This document shows positions 54,151-62,445 of a stretch of DNA of 64,000 bases, piece after piece (the first letter of the stretch is position 1; each line of letters begins with the position of its first letter). The notes under the pieces were generated by a model. That model ran no database searches and was not told where the DNA came from. It saw only the letters and a list, made by a program, of their open reading frames with translations. This DNA is from JAPXSY01 sp034003585 (GTDB lineage: Bacteria > Verrucomicrobiota > Kiritimatiellia > RFP12 > UBA1067). The stretch is from contig JAVEYH010000002.1 of assembly GCA_034003585.1 (NCBI GenBank), positions 37,081 to 101,080 on the forward strand. The letters run 5' to 3'. A program made the translations under genes and the position numbers.

Positions 54151-54298
54151 ACCGGCGCAAGCCACCTCGCGCGGTGTTTTGAGGGAGGGGGACGCGTCAC
54201 CTCCGGACGCGCCCGGCGCAGCACAACGCCCCCCGTCACGAAAACCGGGCTGTGCCGCTGCCGGAAGCTGCCCGACTTCCCGGACCCCGACTTCCCGG

Positions 54299-54327
54299 TT
54301 GCCACACCGCGCGGATTGTACTACGCT
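54299..54327 (+). promoter_or_regulatory. Putative leaderless promoter of purN
   Basis: TTGCCA (54299-54304), a 17-nt spacer and TACGCT (54322-54327) end 6 nt before ATG 54334. No Shine-Dalgarno sequence is present. Confidence 0.4.
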
Positions 54328-54333
54328 ACCGGC

Positions 54334-54960
54334 ATGCTTACCCCTACCTCCCCGTTACGGATCGGCGTCCTGGGTTCCGGTTCCGGATCCAACATGCAGT
54401 CCGTGCTCGACGCGATCGAAGCCGGCACCCTGAACGCCGAGTTGCGGCTGGTCCTGTCGGATGTGCCGGAGGCCAGAATCCTGAACCGCGCCGCGCGGCA
54501 CAAGATCCCGAACGCCTGGCTCGATTGCGCCCCCTTCAAGACCAAACTGGACGGCGCGGCGGAACAGCGCTGCATCGCGCTGCTTCACGAGCATGGCGTC
54601 GACACCGTGATCCTCGCGGGCTTCATGCGCATCGTGAAACCGGGTTTGCTGAACGCCTTCCCCCAACGCGTGCTGAACATCCATCCCGCGCTGCTTCCGG
54701 CGTTCCCGGGGCTGGCGGGGTGGAAACAGGCCTTGGAGTACGGCGTCAAGCTGGCGGGGTGCACCGTCCACTTTGTGGACGCGGGAACGGACACCGGCCC
54801 GATCATCCTCCAGCGCGCCGTGCCGGTCCTCACGGACGACACGCCCGAAACCCTGCACGCCCGGATTCAGGCGCAAGAGCATCTCGCGTATCCGGAAGCG
54901 CTGCGACTGCTCGCCGCCGGACGGCTCCGCATCAACGGCCGGCGCGTGGACATCCTTTGA
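54334..54960 (+). CDS. purN: Phosphoribosylglycinamide formyltransferase
   Basis: This 208-residue GAR transformylase uses 10-formyl-tetrahydrofolate in the third step of purine synthesis. Motifs in order are RIGVLGSGSGSNMQSVLDAI (phosphate loop), AGFMRIVKPGLLNAFPQRVL, NIHPALLPAFPGLAGWKQAL with the catalytic Asn-His pair, and GCTVHFVDAGTDTGPIILQR with the catalytic Asp. ATG 54334 gives a normal N-terminus; the TTG six codons upstream is rejected. Other purine genes are not adjacent. Confidence 0.95.
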   Translation: MLTPTSPLRIGVLGSGSGSNMQSVLDAIEAGTLNAELRLVLSDVPEARILNRAARHKIPNAWLDCAPFKTKLDGAAEQRCIALLHEHGVDTVILAGFMRIVKPGLLNAFPQRVLNIHPALLPAFPGLAGWKQALEYGVKLAGCTVHFVDAGTDTGPIILQRAVPVLTDDTPETLHARIQAQEHLAYPEALRLLAAGRLRINGRRVDIL

Positions 54961-54999
54961 AGGCGTCCTCGCCCCAGACCGGCCCCAAGCAAAGCACAT

Positions 55000-56829
55000 C
55001 TACGCTTCCGGAGCCGCGCGCGGCTCTTCCGCCGCAGGCAAACCCTCCGCTACGGGCGCGGCGCCTTCCGCGGGAGCCTCGACAACAGGAGCGGGCACGA
55101 CGACCTCTTCCGTGCTGTCCGGCACCGTCGCCGCAACAGGCGCGGGGGCCTCGACGGCAGGAACGGCTGCCGCCGTTTCCGTGCTGTCCGGCACCGTCGC
55201 CGCAACGCGGGCCGGCTCCTCTTTGGCGGATTTGCCGGGTGCGGGTGCGGCCGGCGGCGGACGCCGCGGGCCGCCCTGCTGCCCGCCGGCCGCCTTTTCG
55301 CCCGGCAGGAACCGGAATGCGGGATATTCGAGCGGACCGCTCAGCACATCGTTGTAGAACTGAACCACATGCCCCTTCTCCACCAGCCACGCGAGCTGCA
55401 CCAGCGTCTCTTTGAGTTTCGCCTCATCGCCGGCCGCCAGTGCGGTGGCAAGTTCGGCCTTGGTGCAGGCGGGGTGCTCGTTGACGAAGGTCAACACATC
55501 GCGCAACGCCTGGACCGCGTGCGCGGGATCCAACGGCACGGCCGGTTTGAGCATCACAAAGTCCTGCCCCTTGGCGTCATTGACGCGGAACAGGTGCAGA
55601 CTGCGATGACGGAAGGCGCCTCGCAGCGCGAAAAAGAGTGAGGCCGGAAAGCGGCGCTCGCGCGTCAGGGTGTCCTTCAGGGCGTAATAGAGCGGTTTGC
55701 TCAAGGTCTGCATCGCGACCGACGCGGTGCAGAGCAGATGACGGACCGACGCGATCTGCGCGGGTAAAATCTCGCGCAGGAAAACCAACTCGGCGGTTTC
55801 ACGCTCCATGGCCGGAGCCTTGGGCTCGGGCTCGGCCGGGATCTCCGCGCCCCCGTCTTCCGTCGCGGAGGCAACAGGCTCGACAACGGTCGGGGCCGCA
55901 CCTTTCCGGCGATAGATTTTTTTGAGGGTGCACTGCTGCCGCCACTTTTCGATACTCTCGGCATCGCGCACCATCTCGATGCGCGCACGGTAGGCTTCCT
56001 CCGACAGATCCGCATACCGCGTCCGCAGCATCTCATGCACCTTGGCGTTGAAACTGTGATGGTTCGGGGGACCGAGCAGCACACCGCTCATGCCGCAACG
56101 CGCCACGCACACGAACACGCCGGCCGGCGGCTCGCACGGCACCTCCTCCACATCGAAGAAATCCTCCATGTGGCGGTTCACCAGATGCGCCCGGATGTCC
56201 TCTTCCGCCAGCGCGGGCATGCCGCACACTTTACACTGGAACAGCGGCACCGGCTGATCCTTGAGCGGTTCGATGCGGACCAGACAGGAGTTGGGGTTGT
56301 CGAGAAACAGCCAGGCGATGTCACGCAGCGGGAACGCGCGGTGCGAGGTCTGGATGCGCCGGATCACGGCGCCCAGCGCCTTCTGCTCCGGCAGCACGCG
56401 GATATCGACCGGCAGCGCGGGCTGCTCGGGCCGGAACGGGCGCGGACCGCGCCGCTCGGGCCGCGGCCCCGCGTGCTCGAAGGGGGCCGAGGCGGGCGCC
56501 GCGCCGCGCAGATCCGCCACCGCGCCGCGCGACGCGGGCCGCGGCATGCCGCCCCGGAAGTCCCCGCGCGCCTCCTCACGGCGCGGGGGCGGACGCCGGT
56601 CGGGACGGCGCCGATCCCGGTCGCCGCCGTCAAAGCGCGCCGGCCGGCGGTCGCGGCCGCCGAAACGATCGTGGCTCTCCCCGCCATCGTCGTACCGGTC
56701 GTGCCGATAGCGCTGGAGTTGATCCTCCGGAGAGGTGCGCGCCCAGTTCGGCGCAAAATTCAGATCCAGCACAATCCCGTCGTTTTCCTGTCCGTCCGCG
56801 GCAGGCTTCGCCTCTTCGTTCTCGCTCAT
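55000..56829 (-). CDS. Unrecognised protein: Arg/Gly/Asp-rich N-terminus, C2H2-like zinc finger, Ala/Pro-rich tail
   Basis: I do not recognise a named family. Seen in the 609 residues: an acidic start; a low-complexity Arg/Asp/Gly/Pro-rich region (about 40-135); a conserved-looking domain from VDIRVLPEQKALGAVIRRIQ (141-160) with C199-x2-C202-x12-H215-x4-H220, and a second possible metal cluster (C232, C241, C245, H257, H258); helical MLRTRYADLSEEAYRARIEM; a globular region 345-435; a putative winged-helix stretch RDVLTFVNEHPACTKAELAT ... LVEKGHVVQFYND (443-493); and an Ala/Pro/Glu-rich tail with a duplicated VAATVPDSTE. The RG-rich region plus finger suggests RNA or nucleoprotein binding, which is inference. 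It is monocistronic or follows aconitase; no Shine-Dalgarno is seen, and a promoter sits 9 nt before the ATG. Confidence 0.75.
   Translation of the reverse strand: MSENEEAKPAADGQENDGIVLDLNFAPNWARTSPEDQLQRYRHDRYDDGGESHDRFGGRDRRPARFDGGDRDRRRPDRRPPPRREEARGDFRGGMPRPASRGAVADLRGAAPASAPFEHAGPRPERRGPRPFRPEQPALPVDIRVLPEQKALGAVIRRIQTSHRAFPLRDIAWLFLDNPNSCLVRIEPLKDQPVPLFQCKVCGMPALAEEDIRAHLVNRHMEDFFDVEEVPCEPPAGVFVCVARCGMSGVLLGPPNHHSFNAKVHEMLRTRYADLSEEAYRARIEMVRDAESIEKWRQQCTLKKIYRRKGAAPTVVEPVASATEDGGAEIPAEPEPKAPAMERETAELVFLREILPAQIASVRHLLCTASVAMQTLSKPLYYALKDTLTRERRFPASLFFALRGAFRHRSLHLFRVNDAKGQDFVMLKPAVPLDPAHAVQALRDVLTFVNEHPACTKAELATALAAGDEAKLKETLVQLAWLVEKGHVVQFYNDVLSGPLEYPAFRFLPGEKAAGGQQGGPRRPPPAAPAPGKSAKEEPARVAATVPDSTETAAAVPAVEAPAPVAATVPDSTEEVVVPAPVVEAPAEGAAPVAEGLPAAEEPRAAPEA
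55108..55206. repeat. 30-bp perfect direct repeat inside the zinc-finger protein gene
   Basis: Positions 55108-55137 and 55177-55206 are identical and 69 bp apart, so the reading frame is kept. They encode the duplicated VAATVPDSTE units of the low-complexity tail. This marks a recent in-frame duplication and a slippage-prone site. Confidence 0.9.
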
Positions 56830-56838
56830 GATGCGTGG

Positions 56839-56868
56839 ATGTTACCTTTTGTCTGACCGCGCGGTCAA
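56839..56868 (-). promoter_or_regulatory. Putative leaderless promoter with a palindrome over the -35 box
   Basis: On the minus strand TTGACC (56868-56863), an 18-nt spacer and TAACAT (56844-56839) precede the ATG at 56829 by 9 nt. TGACCGCGCGGTCA (56854-56867) is a perfect 14-bp palindrome overlapping the -35 and may be an operator. Confidence 0.45.
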
Positions 56869-56874
56869 TCGGTT

Positions 56875-58827
56875 TTATCGTGCGGCGCCCGCCGCCGCGG
56901 AGGCCAGCAGGCCCCCGTTCAACAGCAGATTCTTCTGGCGCGCGCTCAACACCGCTGTGGCGGTGAACGCGTTCCCCCGCGTTTGATTGCGCACCGTCAC
57001 CCGTCCGTCGGAGGCGATGGCCGCGCGCAGATTGTCGATCACCAAGCGATCACCCTGGGAAACCCCGTCATAGGCCGCCGGATCATCAAAGACAAACGGC
57101 GCGATGCCGAAATTGATCAGATTCGCGAAGTGGATACGCTCGATGCTCTTGGCCAGCAGGGCCCGCACCCCGAGATACATCGGGCACATGGCCGCATGCT
57201 CGCGGCTCGATCCCTGCCCGTAACTCTCCCCCGCCACGATGATGTTGTGAAGCCCCGCGTCGCGATGGGCGCTGGCCTCGGCGTAAAATGACGGGCTGAC
57301 GTGCTCAAAGACGTAGCGGGCGTACTGCGGCACGTTGGAACGGTATTTCAGACGCGCGCCCGCGGGCATGATGTGATCGGTCGTGATCTTGTCGCCCACC
57401 TTGACGGTCGCCACCCCGTCCAGACGGTCGGGCAACGGCTGACCGGCCGGCACCTTGCCGATGTTGGGGCCGCGCGCGATTCCGGTCCCCGGCACCCCGC
57501 GTCCCGCGGTCCCGCGGAAGAGGAACATGCTGTCGTCGATCCAAAACACCGATGGCTCCTCCACCTCTTGCGGCAGGGTCTCAATGGTTCGCGGGTCCGT
57601 GAACGCTCCGGCCAGCGCGGCGGCGGCGGCAGTCTCGGGGCTCACCAGATACACCTGCGCCGACTGCGTCCCGCTGCGTCCCTCAAAGTTGCGGTTGCTG
57701 GTGCGGAGGCTGACGGCATTCGTGCCCGGTGACATGTGGTTCCCGATACAGAAGCCGCAGGCGTTCTCCAGAATGCGCACCCCCGCGGCGACCAGATCGG
57801 CCAGCAACCCCTCCCGCGCCAGCATCGCCACCACCTGGCGCGATCCCGCGGCCAGCCCGACCTCCACATCGGGATGCGTTTTGCGCCCCCGCAGCATCAG
57901 GGCCACGGTCTTCAAATCCCGGTAGGAGGAATTGGTGCACGAACCGATCAGAACCTGATTGACCCGCCGGCCGGCGAGCGACGCGACGGTGGCGATGCTC
58001 CCCGGCGAGTGCGGACACGCGGCCAGGGGTTCCAGCGCGTCCAGATCGATCTCCAGCGTGCTCTCGTAGCGCGCGTCCGGGTCCGCTTCCAGCGCGGTCC
58101 AGTCCGCCTCGCGCGCCTGCGCTTTCAGGAAGGCCCGCGTCACCGCGTCACTCGGGAAAACGGAGGTGGTCACGCCCAGCTCCGCGCCCATGTTAGTGAT
58201 CGTCGCGCGCGCCGGCACGCCGAGCGCGGCCACGCCCGGCCCGCCATACTCCAACACGCGTCCCACGTTGCCGTGGGTACCGTACACCGACAGCACCTTC
58301 AGAATCACGTCCTTGGCCGAGACCCCCGGCCTGAGCGCGCCGGTCAGCCACACCCGCGTCACCTTCGGGCAGGTCAGATAAAACGGCCCGCCGCCCATCG
58401 CCACCGCAACATCGATGCCGCCCGCGCCGATCGCGATCATCCCGATGCCGCCGCCCGTGGGCGTGTGCGAATCGCTGCCCAGCAGCGTCGCGCCCGGCTT
58501 GCCGAAGCGTTCGAGATGCAACTGGTGGCAGATCCCGTTGCCGGGCCGCGAGAAAACCGCGCCGTACCGCTGCGCCACGCTCTTGAGGTAGGCGTGGTCG
58601 TCCGCGTTCTCAAAACCCACCTGGATCGTGTTGTGGTCCACATAGCTGACGGCCAGATCGGCTTTCACCCGGTCGAGCCCCATACTTTCGAACTGCAGGA
58701 ACGCCATGGTGCCGGTCGCGTCCTGCGTCAGGGTCTGATCGACCCGGATCGCCAGTTCCCCGCCCGGCGTCAGTTCTCCGGACACCCGATGCGCGGACAA
58801 AATCTTCTCCACCACGTTTTGCGCCAT
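56875..58827 (-). CDS. Aconitate hydratase
   Basis: This 650-residue aconitase interconverts citrate and isocitrate in the TCA cycle. It has the [4Fe-4S] ligands in VLIGSCTNSSYRDL and ENACGFCIGNHMSPGTN (Cys plus C-x2-C), the LGSDSHTPTGGGIGMIAIGA substrate motif near 117, and the swivel domain with VGDKITTDHIMPAGA and GESYGQGSSREHAA. The length and domain order match the shorter bacterial (Aquifex-type) aconitases rather than AcnA or AcnB of E. coli. GGGAGAAAGGG precedes the ATG. Citrate synthase and isocitrate dehydrogenase are not in the window. Confidence 0.93.
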   Translation of the reverse strand: MAQNVVEKILSAHRVSGELTPGGELAIRVDQTLTQDATGTMAFLQFESMGLDRVKADLAVSYVDHNTIQVGFENADDHAYLKSVAQRYGAVFSRPGNGICHQLHLERFGKPGATLLGSDSHTPTGGGIGMIAIGAGGIDVAVAMGGGPFYLTCPKVTRVWLTGALRPGVSAKDVILKVLSVYGTHGNVGRVLEYGGPGVAALGVPARATITNMGAELGVTTSVFPSDAVTRAFLKAQAREADWTALEADPDARYESTLEIDLDALEPLAACPHSPGSIATVASLAGRRVNQVLIGSCTNSSYRDLKTVALMLRGRKTHPDVEVGLAAGSRQVVAMLAREGLLADLVAAGVRILENACGFCIGNHMSPGTNAVSLRTSNRNFEGRSGTQSAQVYLVSPETAAAAALAGAFTDPRTIETLPQEVEEPSVFWIDDSMFLFRGTAGRGVPGTGIARGPNIGKVPAGQPLPDRLDGVATVKVGDKITTDHIMPAGARLKYRSNVPQYARYVFEHVSPSFYAEASAHRDAGLHNIIVAGESYGQGSSREHAAMCPMYLGVRALLAKSIERIHFANLINFGIAPFVFDDPAAYDGVSQGDRLVIDNLRAAIASDGRVTVRNQTRGNAFTATAVLSARQKNLLLNGGLLASAAAGAAR

Positions 58828-58846
58828 GAAAAAACCCTTTCTCCCG

Positions 58847-60580
58847 TTAACGTTTCGGTCCGGCCGCCTGCCGGGCCCATGAGTCTTTGAGCGTCACCGT
58901 CCGGTTGAAAACCGGCGCACCGGGGCGCGAATCGCGGGTGTCCGCGCAGAAATACCCGAGACGCTCGAACTGAAAGCGCTCTCCCGGTTCCGCATCCCGC
59001 AGCGCCGGCTCGGCATACGCGGTCACCGTACGGCAGGAGTCGGGATTGAGGAACGAGAGAAAATCGCGCTGCGGATCGCCCATCGGGTCCGGCACCGTGA
59101 AGAGCCGGTCAACCAGCCGCACCTCCAGCGGCACGGCGTGCGCGACGGAGACCCAATGGAGGGTGCCCTTGACTTTCCGGCCGTCGGCGGCGTTGCCCCC
59201 CGTCGAGTCGGGATCACAGGTCCCGTGGATTTCCGTGACCGTCCCGGCGGCGTCCTTCACCACATGCGTGCAGGTGAACAGGCAGGCGGCGCGCAGGCGC
59301 ACCTCCTGGCCCGGGGTCACGCGGAAAAACTTTTTCGCGGGCACCTCCATGAAATCGTCGCGCTCGATATACACCTCGCGGCTGAAGGGGATTTTACGCG
59401 TGCCGGCGGAGGGATCCTCGGGGTTGTTCGCCACTTCAACCATCGCGGCGTGCCCCTCCGGCAGATTGTCGATCACCACCTTCACGGGATCGAGCACCGC
59501 CATGCGCCGGACCGCGCGCCGGTTGAGGTCATCGCGCACGCAGTATTCCAGCAGCGCCACATCGGTCTCGCTCTCGAATTTCGATACGCCGATGCGCTCG
59601 CAGAAATCCCGGATCGCCTCGGGCGTGTACCCCCGGCGCCGCAACCCGCAGATTGTGGGCATGCGGGGATCGTCCCACCCCGTGACGCGCTTCTCCTCCA
59701 CCAACTGCAGCAGCTTGCGCTTGCTCATGACGGTGTAAGTCAGGTTCAGGCGCGCGAACTCCCGCTGCTGCGGACGGATCTTGACCCCGTTACGCACCGT
59801 CAGAAGCCCCATTTCATCCATCCGGTCTATCACCCAGTCGTACAGCGGGCGGTGCACTTCGAACTCGAGCGTGCACATCGAATGGGTCACCCCTTCAAAC
59901 GCGTCCTCGATCGGATGCGCGAAATCGTACATCGGATAGACGCACCAGGTGTCGCCGGCATGATAGTGCGGCACATGCAGGATGCGGTAGAGCACCGGAT
60001 CGCGGAAATGGATGTTGGGAGACGCCATGTCGATCTTGGCGCGCAGACAGAGCGACCCGTCCGGAAATTCGCCCGCCCGCATGCGGCGGAACAGCGCGAG
60101 GTTCTCTTCGGGCGAACGGTTGCGGGTCGGACTCTCCCGGCCCGGAACCGTGGGGACACCGCGGTACGCCTTCCACTCCTCCTGCGTCAGGCCGCAGACA
60201 TAGGCGTGGCCGCCGCGGATCAGGTTCTCGGCGATCTCGCACATGCGGTCGAACAGATTCGCCGCGCTGTAAAACCCGTCCCCCCAGTCGAAACCCAGCC
60301 AGCGGATGTCCCGCTTGATGCTCTCGGCGTATTCGTCCGACTCCTTGGAGGGGTTGGTGTCGTCCATGCGCAGGTTGCATTGTCCCCCGAACTCCCGCGC
60401 CATGCCGAAGTCGATGCAGATCGCCTTGGCGTGCCCGATGTGGATATATCCGTTCGGTTCCGGCGGAAACCGCGTCACCACTTGTCCGCCCGTCCGTCCG
60501 GCCGCCACATCCTCCGCAATCCACTGCTTCAGAAAGTGCCGGCTGGTATCCGATTCCGCCGCCGTGTTCTCGTCGCTCAT
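58847..60580 (-). CDS. glnS: Glutaminyl-tRNA synthetase
   Basis: This 577-residue class I synthetase charges tRNA(Gln). The Rossmann fold has the HIGH-equivalent PPEPNGYIHIGHAKAICIDF (about 41-60) and the KMSKS-equivalent VMSKRKLLQLVEE; the C-terminal beta-barrel anticodon domain follows (RRMAVLDPVKVVIDNLPEGH and HWVSVAHAVPLEVRLVDRLF). It matches GlnRS (not GluRS) by length and the barrel domain. ATG 60580 is chosen; the frame open to 61096 overlaps the 3D-domain gene. It sits 19 nt upstream of the aconitase start in the same direction, though nothing functional links them. Confidence 0.96.
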   Translation of the reverse strand: MSDENTAAESDTSRHFLKQWIAEDVAAGRTGGQVVTRFPPEPNGYIHIGHAKAICIDFGMAREFGGQCNLRMDDTNPSKESDEYAESIKRDIRWLGFDWGDGFYSAANLFDRMCEIAENLIRGGHAYVCGLTQEEWKAYRGVPTVPGRESPTRNRSPEENLALFRRMRAGEFPDGSLCLRAKIDMASPNIHFRDPVLYRILHVPHYHAGDTWCVYPMYDFAHPIEDAFEGVTHSMCTLEFEVHRPLYDWVIDRMDEMGLLTVRNGVKIRPQQREFARLNLTYTVMSKRKLLQLVEEKRVTGWDDPRMPTICGLRRRGYTPEAIRDFCERIGVSKFESETDVALLEYCVRDDLNRRAVRRMAVLDPVKVVIDNLPEGHAAMVEVANNPEDPSAGTRKIPFSREVYIERDDFMEVPAKKFFRVTPGQEVRLRAACLFTCTHVVKDAAGTVTEIHGTCDPDSTGGNAADGRKVKGTLHWVSVAHAVPLEVRLVDRLFTVPDPMGDPQRDFLSFLNPDSCRTVTAYAEPALRDAEPGERFQFERLGYFCADTRDSRPGAPVFNRTVTLKDSWARQAAGPKR

Positions 60581-60633
60581 ATTGTTTCCGGTCTCCGGTT
60601 CCGCGTTTTCGCCACCGGGAAGGCTGCATCGTC

Positions 60634-61131
60634 TTACGGTTTCCACACCCGCACACGGAGGGTCTTGCGGCCCCACTCCCGGGCTTCCGTATGCGATTTG
60701 TGCCACAAATCCAGCTTGGCGCCCTTGATCGCGCCGCCGCGGTCCTCCACGCGCCCGTAGCCATAGCCCGGAACATACACGATGGTTCCGAACGGCAACA
60801 CGGAGGTGTCCGCCGCCACGGTCCCGCGCCGGGTGCGCGTGCCGCTGGCCGTGACCCCGATCTCTTTGGGCCGCCCCTTGTTCGGTCCGCTGCTGACCAC
60901 CGCGGACCCCAAGCCGAACCACGTGCGCTCCCAACTGCAGCAGATGCCGCAGTCGCAGTAACCGGTCACCTCGAAAACCATCACTTCGGACTGGCGTCCG
61001 CCGGGAGGACGGATCCGGTCCGTGAGACACCCCGACCACCACATCAGCAACGGCAGCGCCACGCCGGAGAGTACGGCGGGAACACTCCTCCGCCATCCGC
61101 CCGGACAGCCTCCTGTGCGCGGTTTGGACAT
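60634..61131 (-). CDS. 3D-domain (RlpA/MltA-like double-psi barrel) secreted protein
   Basis: This 165-residue protein has an N-terminal signal with SVPAVLSGVALPLLMWWSGC, a possible lipoprotein Cys near residue 34. The C-terminal 3D domain is complete: VTGYCDCGICC at its start, GTVAADTSVLPFGTIVYVPG, GRVEDRGGAIKGAKLDLW with the conserved Asp residues, and WGRKTLRVRVW. The three Asp side chains give the domain its name and line the active cleft in MltA-type lytic transglycosylases, so it probably acts on peptidoglycan. The cysteine cluster Y-C-D-C-G-I-C-C is an unusual addition. No Shine-Dalgarno is seen. Confidence 0.87.
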   Translation of the reverse strand: MSKPRTGGCPGGWRRSVPAVLSGVALPLLMWWSGCLTDRIRPPGGRQSEVMVFEVTGYCDCGICCSWERTWFGLGSAVVSSGPNKGRPKEIGVTASGTRTRRGTVAADTSVLPFGTIVYVPGYGYGRVEDRGGAIKGAKLDLWHKSHTEAREWGRKTLRVRVWKP

Positions 61132-61138
61132 GTGGGGT

Positions 61139-61167
61139 ACTGTATCAGAAGCCGCCGCCGCCCGCAA
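61139..61167 (-). promoter_or_regulatory. Putative leaderless promoter of the 3D-domain gene
   Basis: On the minus strand TTGCGG (61167-61162), a 17-nt spacer and TACAGT (61144-61139) end 7 nt before the ATG at 61131. Confidence 0.4.
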
Positions 61168-61261
61168 TGCCGCGGAACCTTTGCGTAATGAACTGGCCGT
61201 CAGGAAACGGGTGGCGAGAGCGGTTTACGTTATTTTGCAGAGAAGGTTCGATTGTCGGCAA

Positions 61262-61301
61262 GGACGGTTCCCCGAACCGTCCGCGGACGCCTCGGGGAGG
61301 C
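61262..61301. repeat. Two adjacent GC-rich hairpins in an intergenic gap
   Basis: GGACGGTTC/GAACCGTCC (61262-61282) forms a 9-bp stem with a CCC loop; GCCTC/GAGGC (61289-61301) forms a second stem with a GGG loop. They lie in the 252-nt gap between the MBL and 3D-domain genes. This paired-hairpin layout looks like a REP-type interspersed repeat; there is no T-tract. Confidence 0.65.
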
Positions 61302-61383
61302 ATCCCTACCCGGAACGGATACCCCTTTTACGAAAACGCACGATCCTCGCGTCCAGATGCGCGTCCGCTGACGCCTCGGCAGC

Positions 61384-62430
61384 CTAGCGCTGCACCGACG
61401 TGCCCGGGACAAGCCAGCGTTCGCCCCACGTCAGCACCGCGGCCTTCCTCTCGGGGATGTCCCGGATGGTTTCAAACGCATAGTCATACCGCCAGCGCCA
61501 GGCATGGGGAGGCAATGGCGAATGCCCCAGCTCCATCACATGCGACACGAACGTCATCCCCGGGTCCATCTTGCGAATCGCATCGGCGATCGGCAATCCG
61601 ACCGAAACATGGGGAATGAAGAGATCGACCCGCCGGGCGGACCGTATTTTTTTGATCTGGCTGTTGTCCCCGCTGTGGTACACGACCGCGTGGCCTGCTG
61701 CAGGGCCGCAGTCCACCTCGAACATCAGCATGTTGTCACGCTGGCGCGGCTGCTCATAGTGGTGGTCGCCGATCTCAATGCGGACCTGAATCTCGCCGAA
61801 AACAAGATGGGTACACTGGTTCACAAGCAGGCTTCCCGGAAACCAGCGTGTGACGACCGGTTTCCCTTGCGCCAGCATCGCCAGAACCAAAGGTTCGTGC
61901 ACATGATCGCCGTGTTCATGCGAGGCGAGAAGGAAATCCAAATCCGGCGCGAGCCGCTCCAACCCCCGGCCGTCTAAGTCGATCCCGAAGCAGGCGCACG
62001 GCGTTTTGAACACGTAGCCCATGTTGTAGAGAAACCACACCGCGAGCCCTTCGCGGACCCGCGTGCGCCGAATATCATCCGCGGCGGCGGCGAGCGCGTC
62101 GCGAAGATAGCCGAGTACCGGATGCTGCGCTTCCAGGCGGTCTGCCAGCAGCGCGTTGGTTGCCCAGGACCGGGCGTAATCGCGGTAGTCGAGAGCCGTG
62201 AGCCGGTCGCCGGCTGCCTGAAGCACCGCCATCCGCTCACGGCGCGCGGTCGCGTTCGTGCCGTCCGGCGGGTTTTGCCGCAGCCAATCCCCCGCCTGCG
62301 CGAGTTGCCCCCGCAACGCCGCGTCCGACGCTTCCGCGGCCACGCTGAACGCGGCGGCGAGAGCAACCACGAACGCGATCCCGAGCCGCCACCCCCCGGG
62401 GTTCCTGTGTGCCGTTGCGTGCGCCAACAC
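61384..62430 (-). CDS. Exported MBL-fold metallohydrolase (UlaG-like)
   Basis: This 348-residue protein has a signal peptide (GIAFVVALAAAFSVAAEA), a helical N-terminal region, and a metallo-beta-lactamase-fold domain with the metal motif LLASHEHGDHV near residue 170, VVYHSGDNSQ (Asp) and FVSHVMELGHS near the end (His). The family is close to UlaG-like lactonases/hydrolases, but the substrate is not clear and the N-terminal helical domain is extra. The start is GTG at 62430 with GGGAGGG upstream. It is 15 nt after the amylase gene in the same direction and may be co-transcribed. Confidence 0.85.
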   Translation of the reverse strand: MLAHATAHRNPGGWRLGIAFVVALAAAFSVAAEASDAALRGQLAQAGDWLRQNPPDGTNATARRERMAVLQAAGDRLTALDYRDYARSWATNALLADRLEAQHPVLGYLRDALAAAADDIRRTRVREGLAVWFLYNMGYVFKTPCACFGIDLDGRGLERLAPDLDFLLASHEHGDHVHEPLVLAMLAQGKPVVTRWFPGSLLVNQCTHLVFGEIQVRIEIGDHHYEQPRQRDNMLMFEVDCGPAAGHAVVYHSGDNSQIKKIRSARRVDLFIPHVSVGLPIADAIRKMDPGMTFVSHVMELGHSPLPPHAWRWRYDYAFETIRDIPERKAAVLTWGERWLVPGTSVQR

Positions 62431-62445
62431 CCGGAACCCTCCCTG

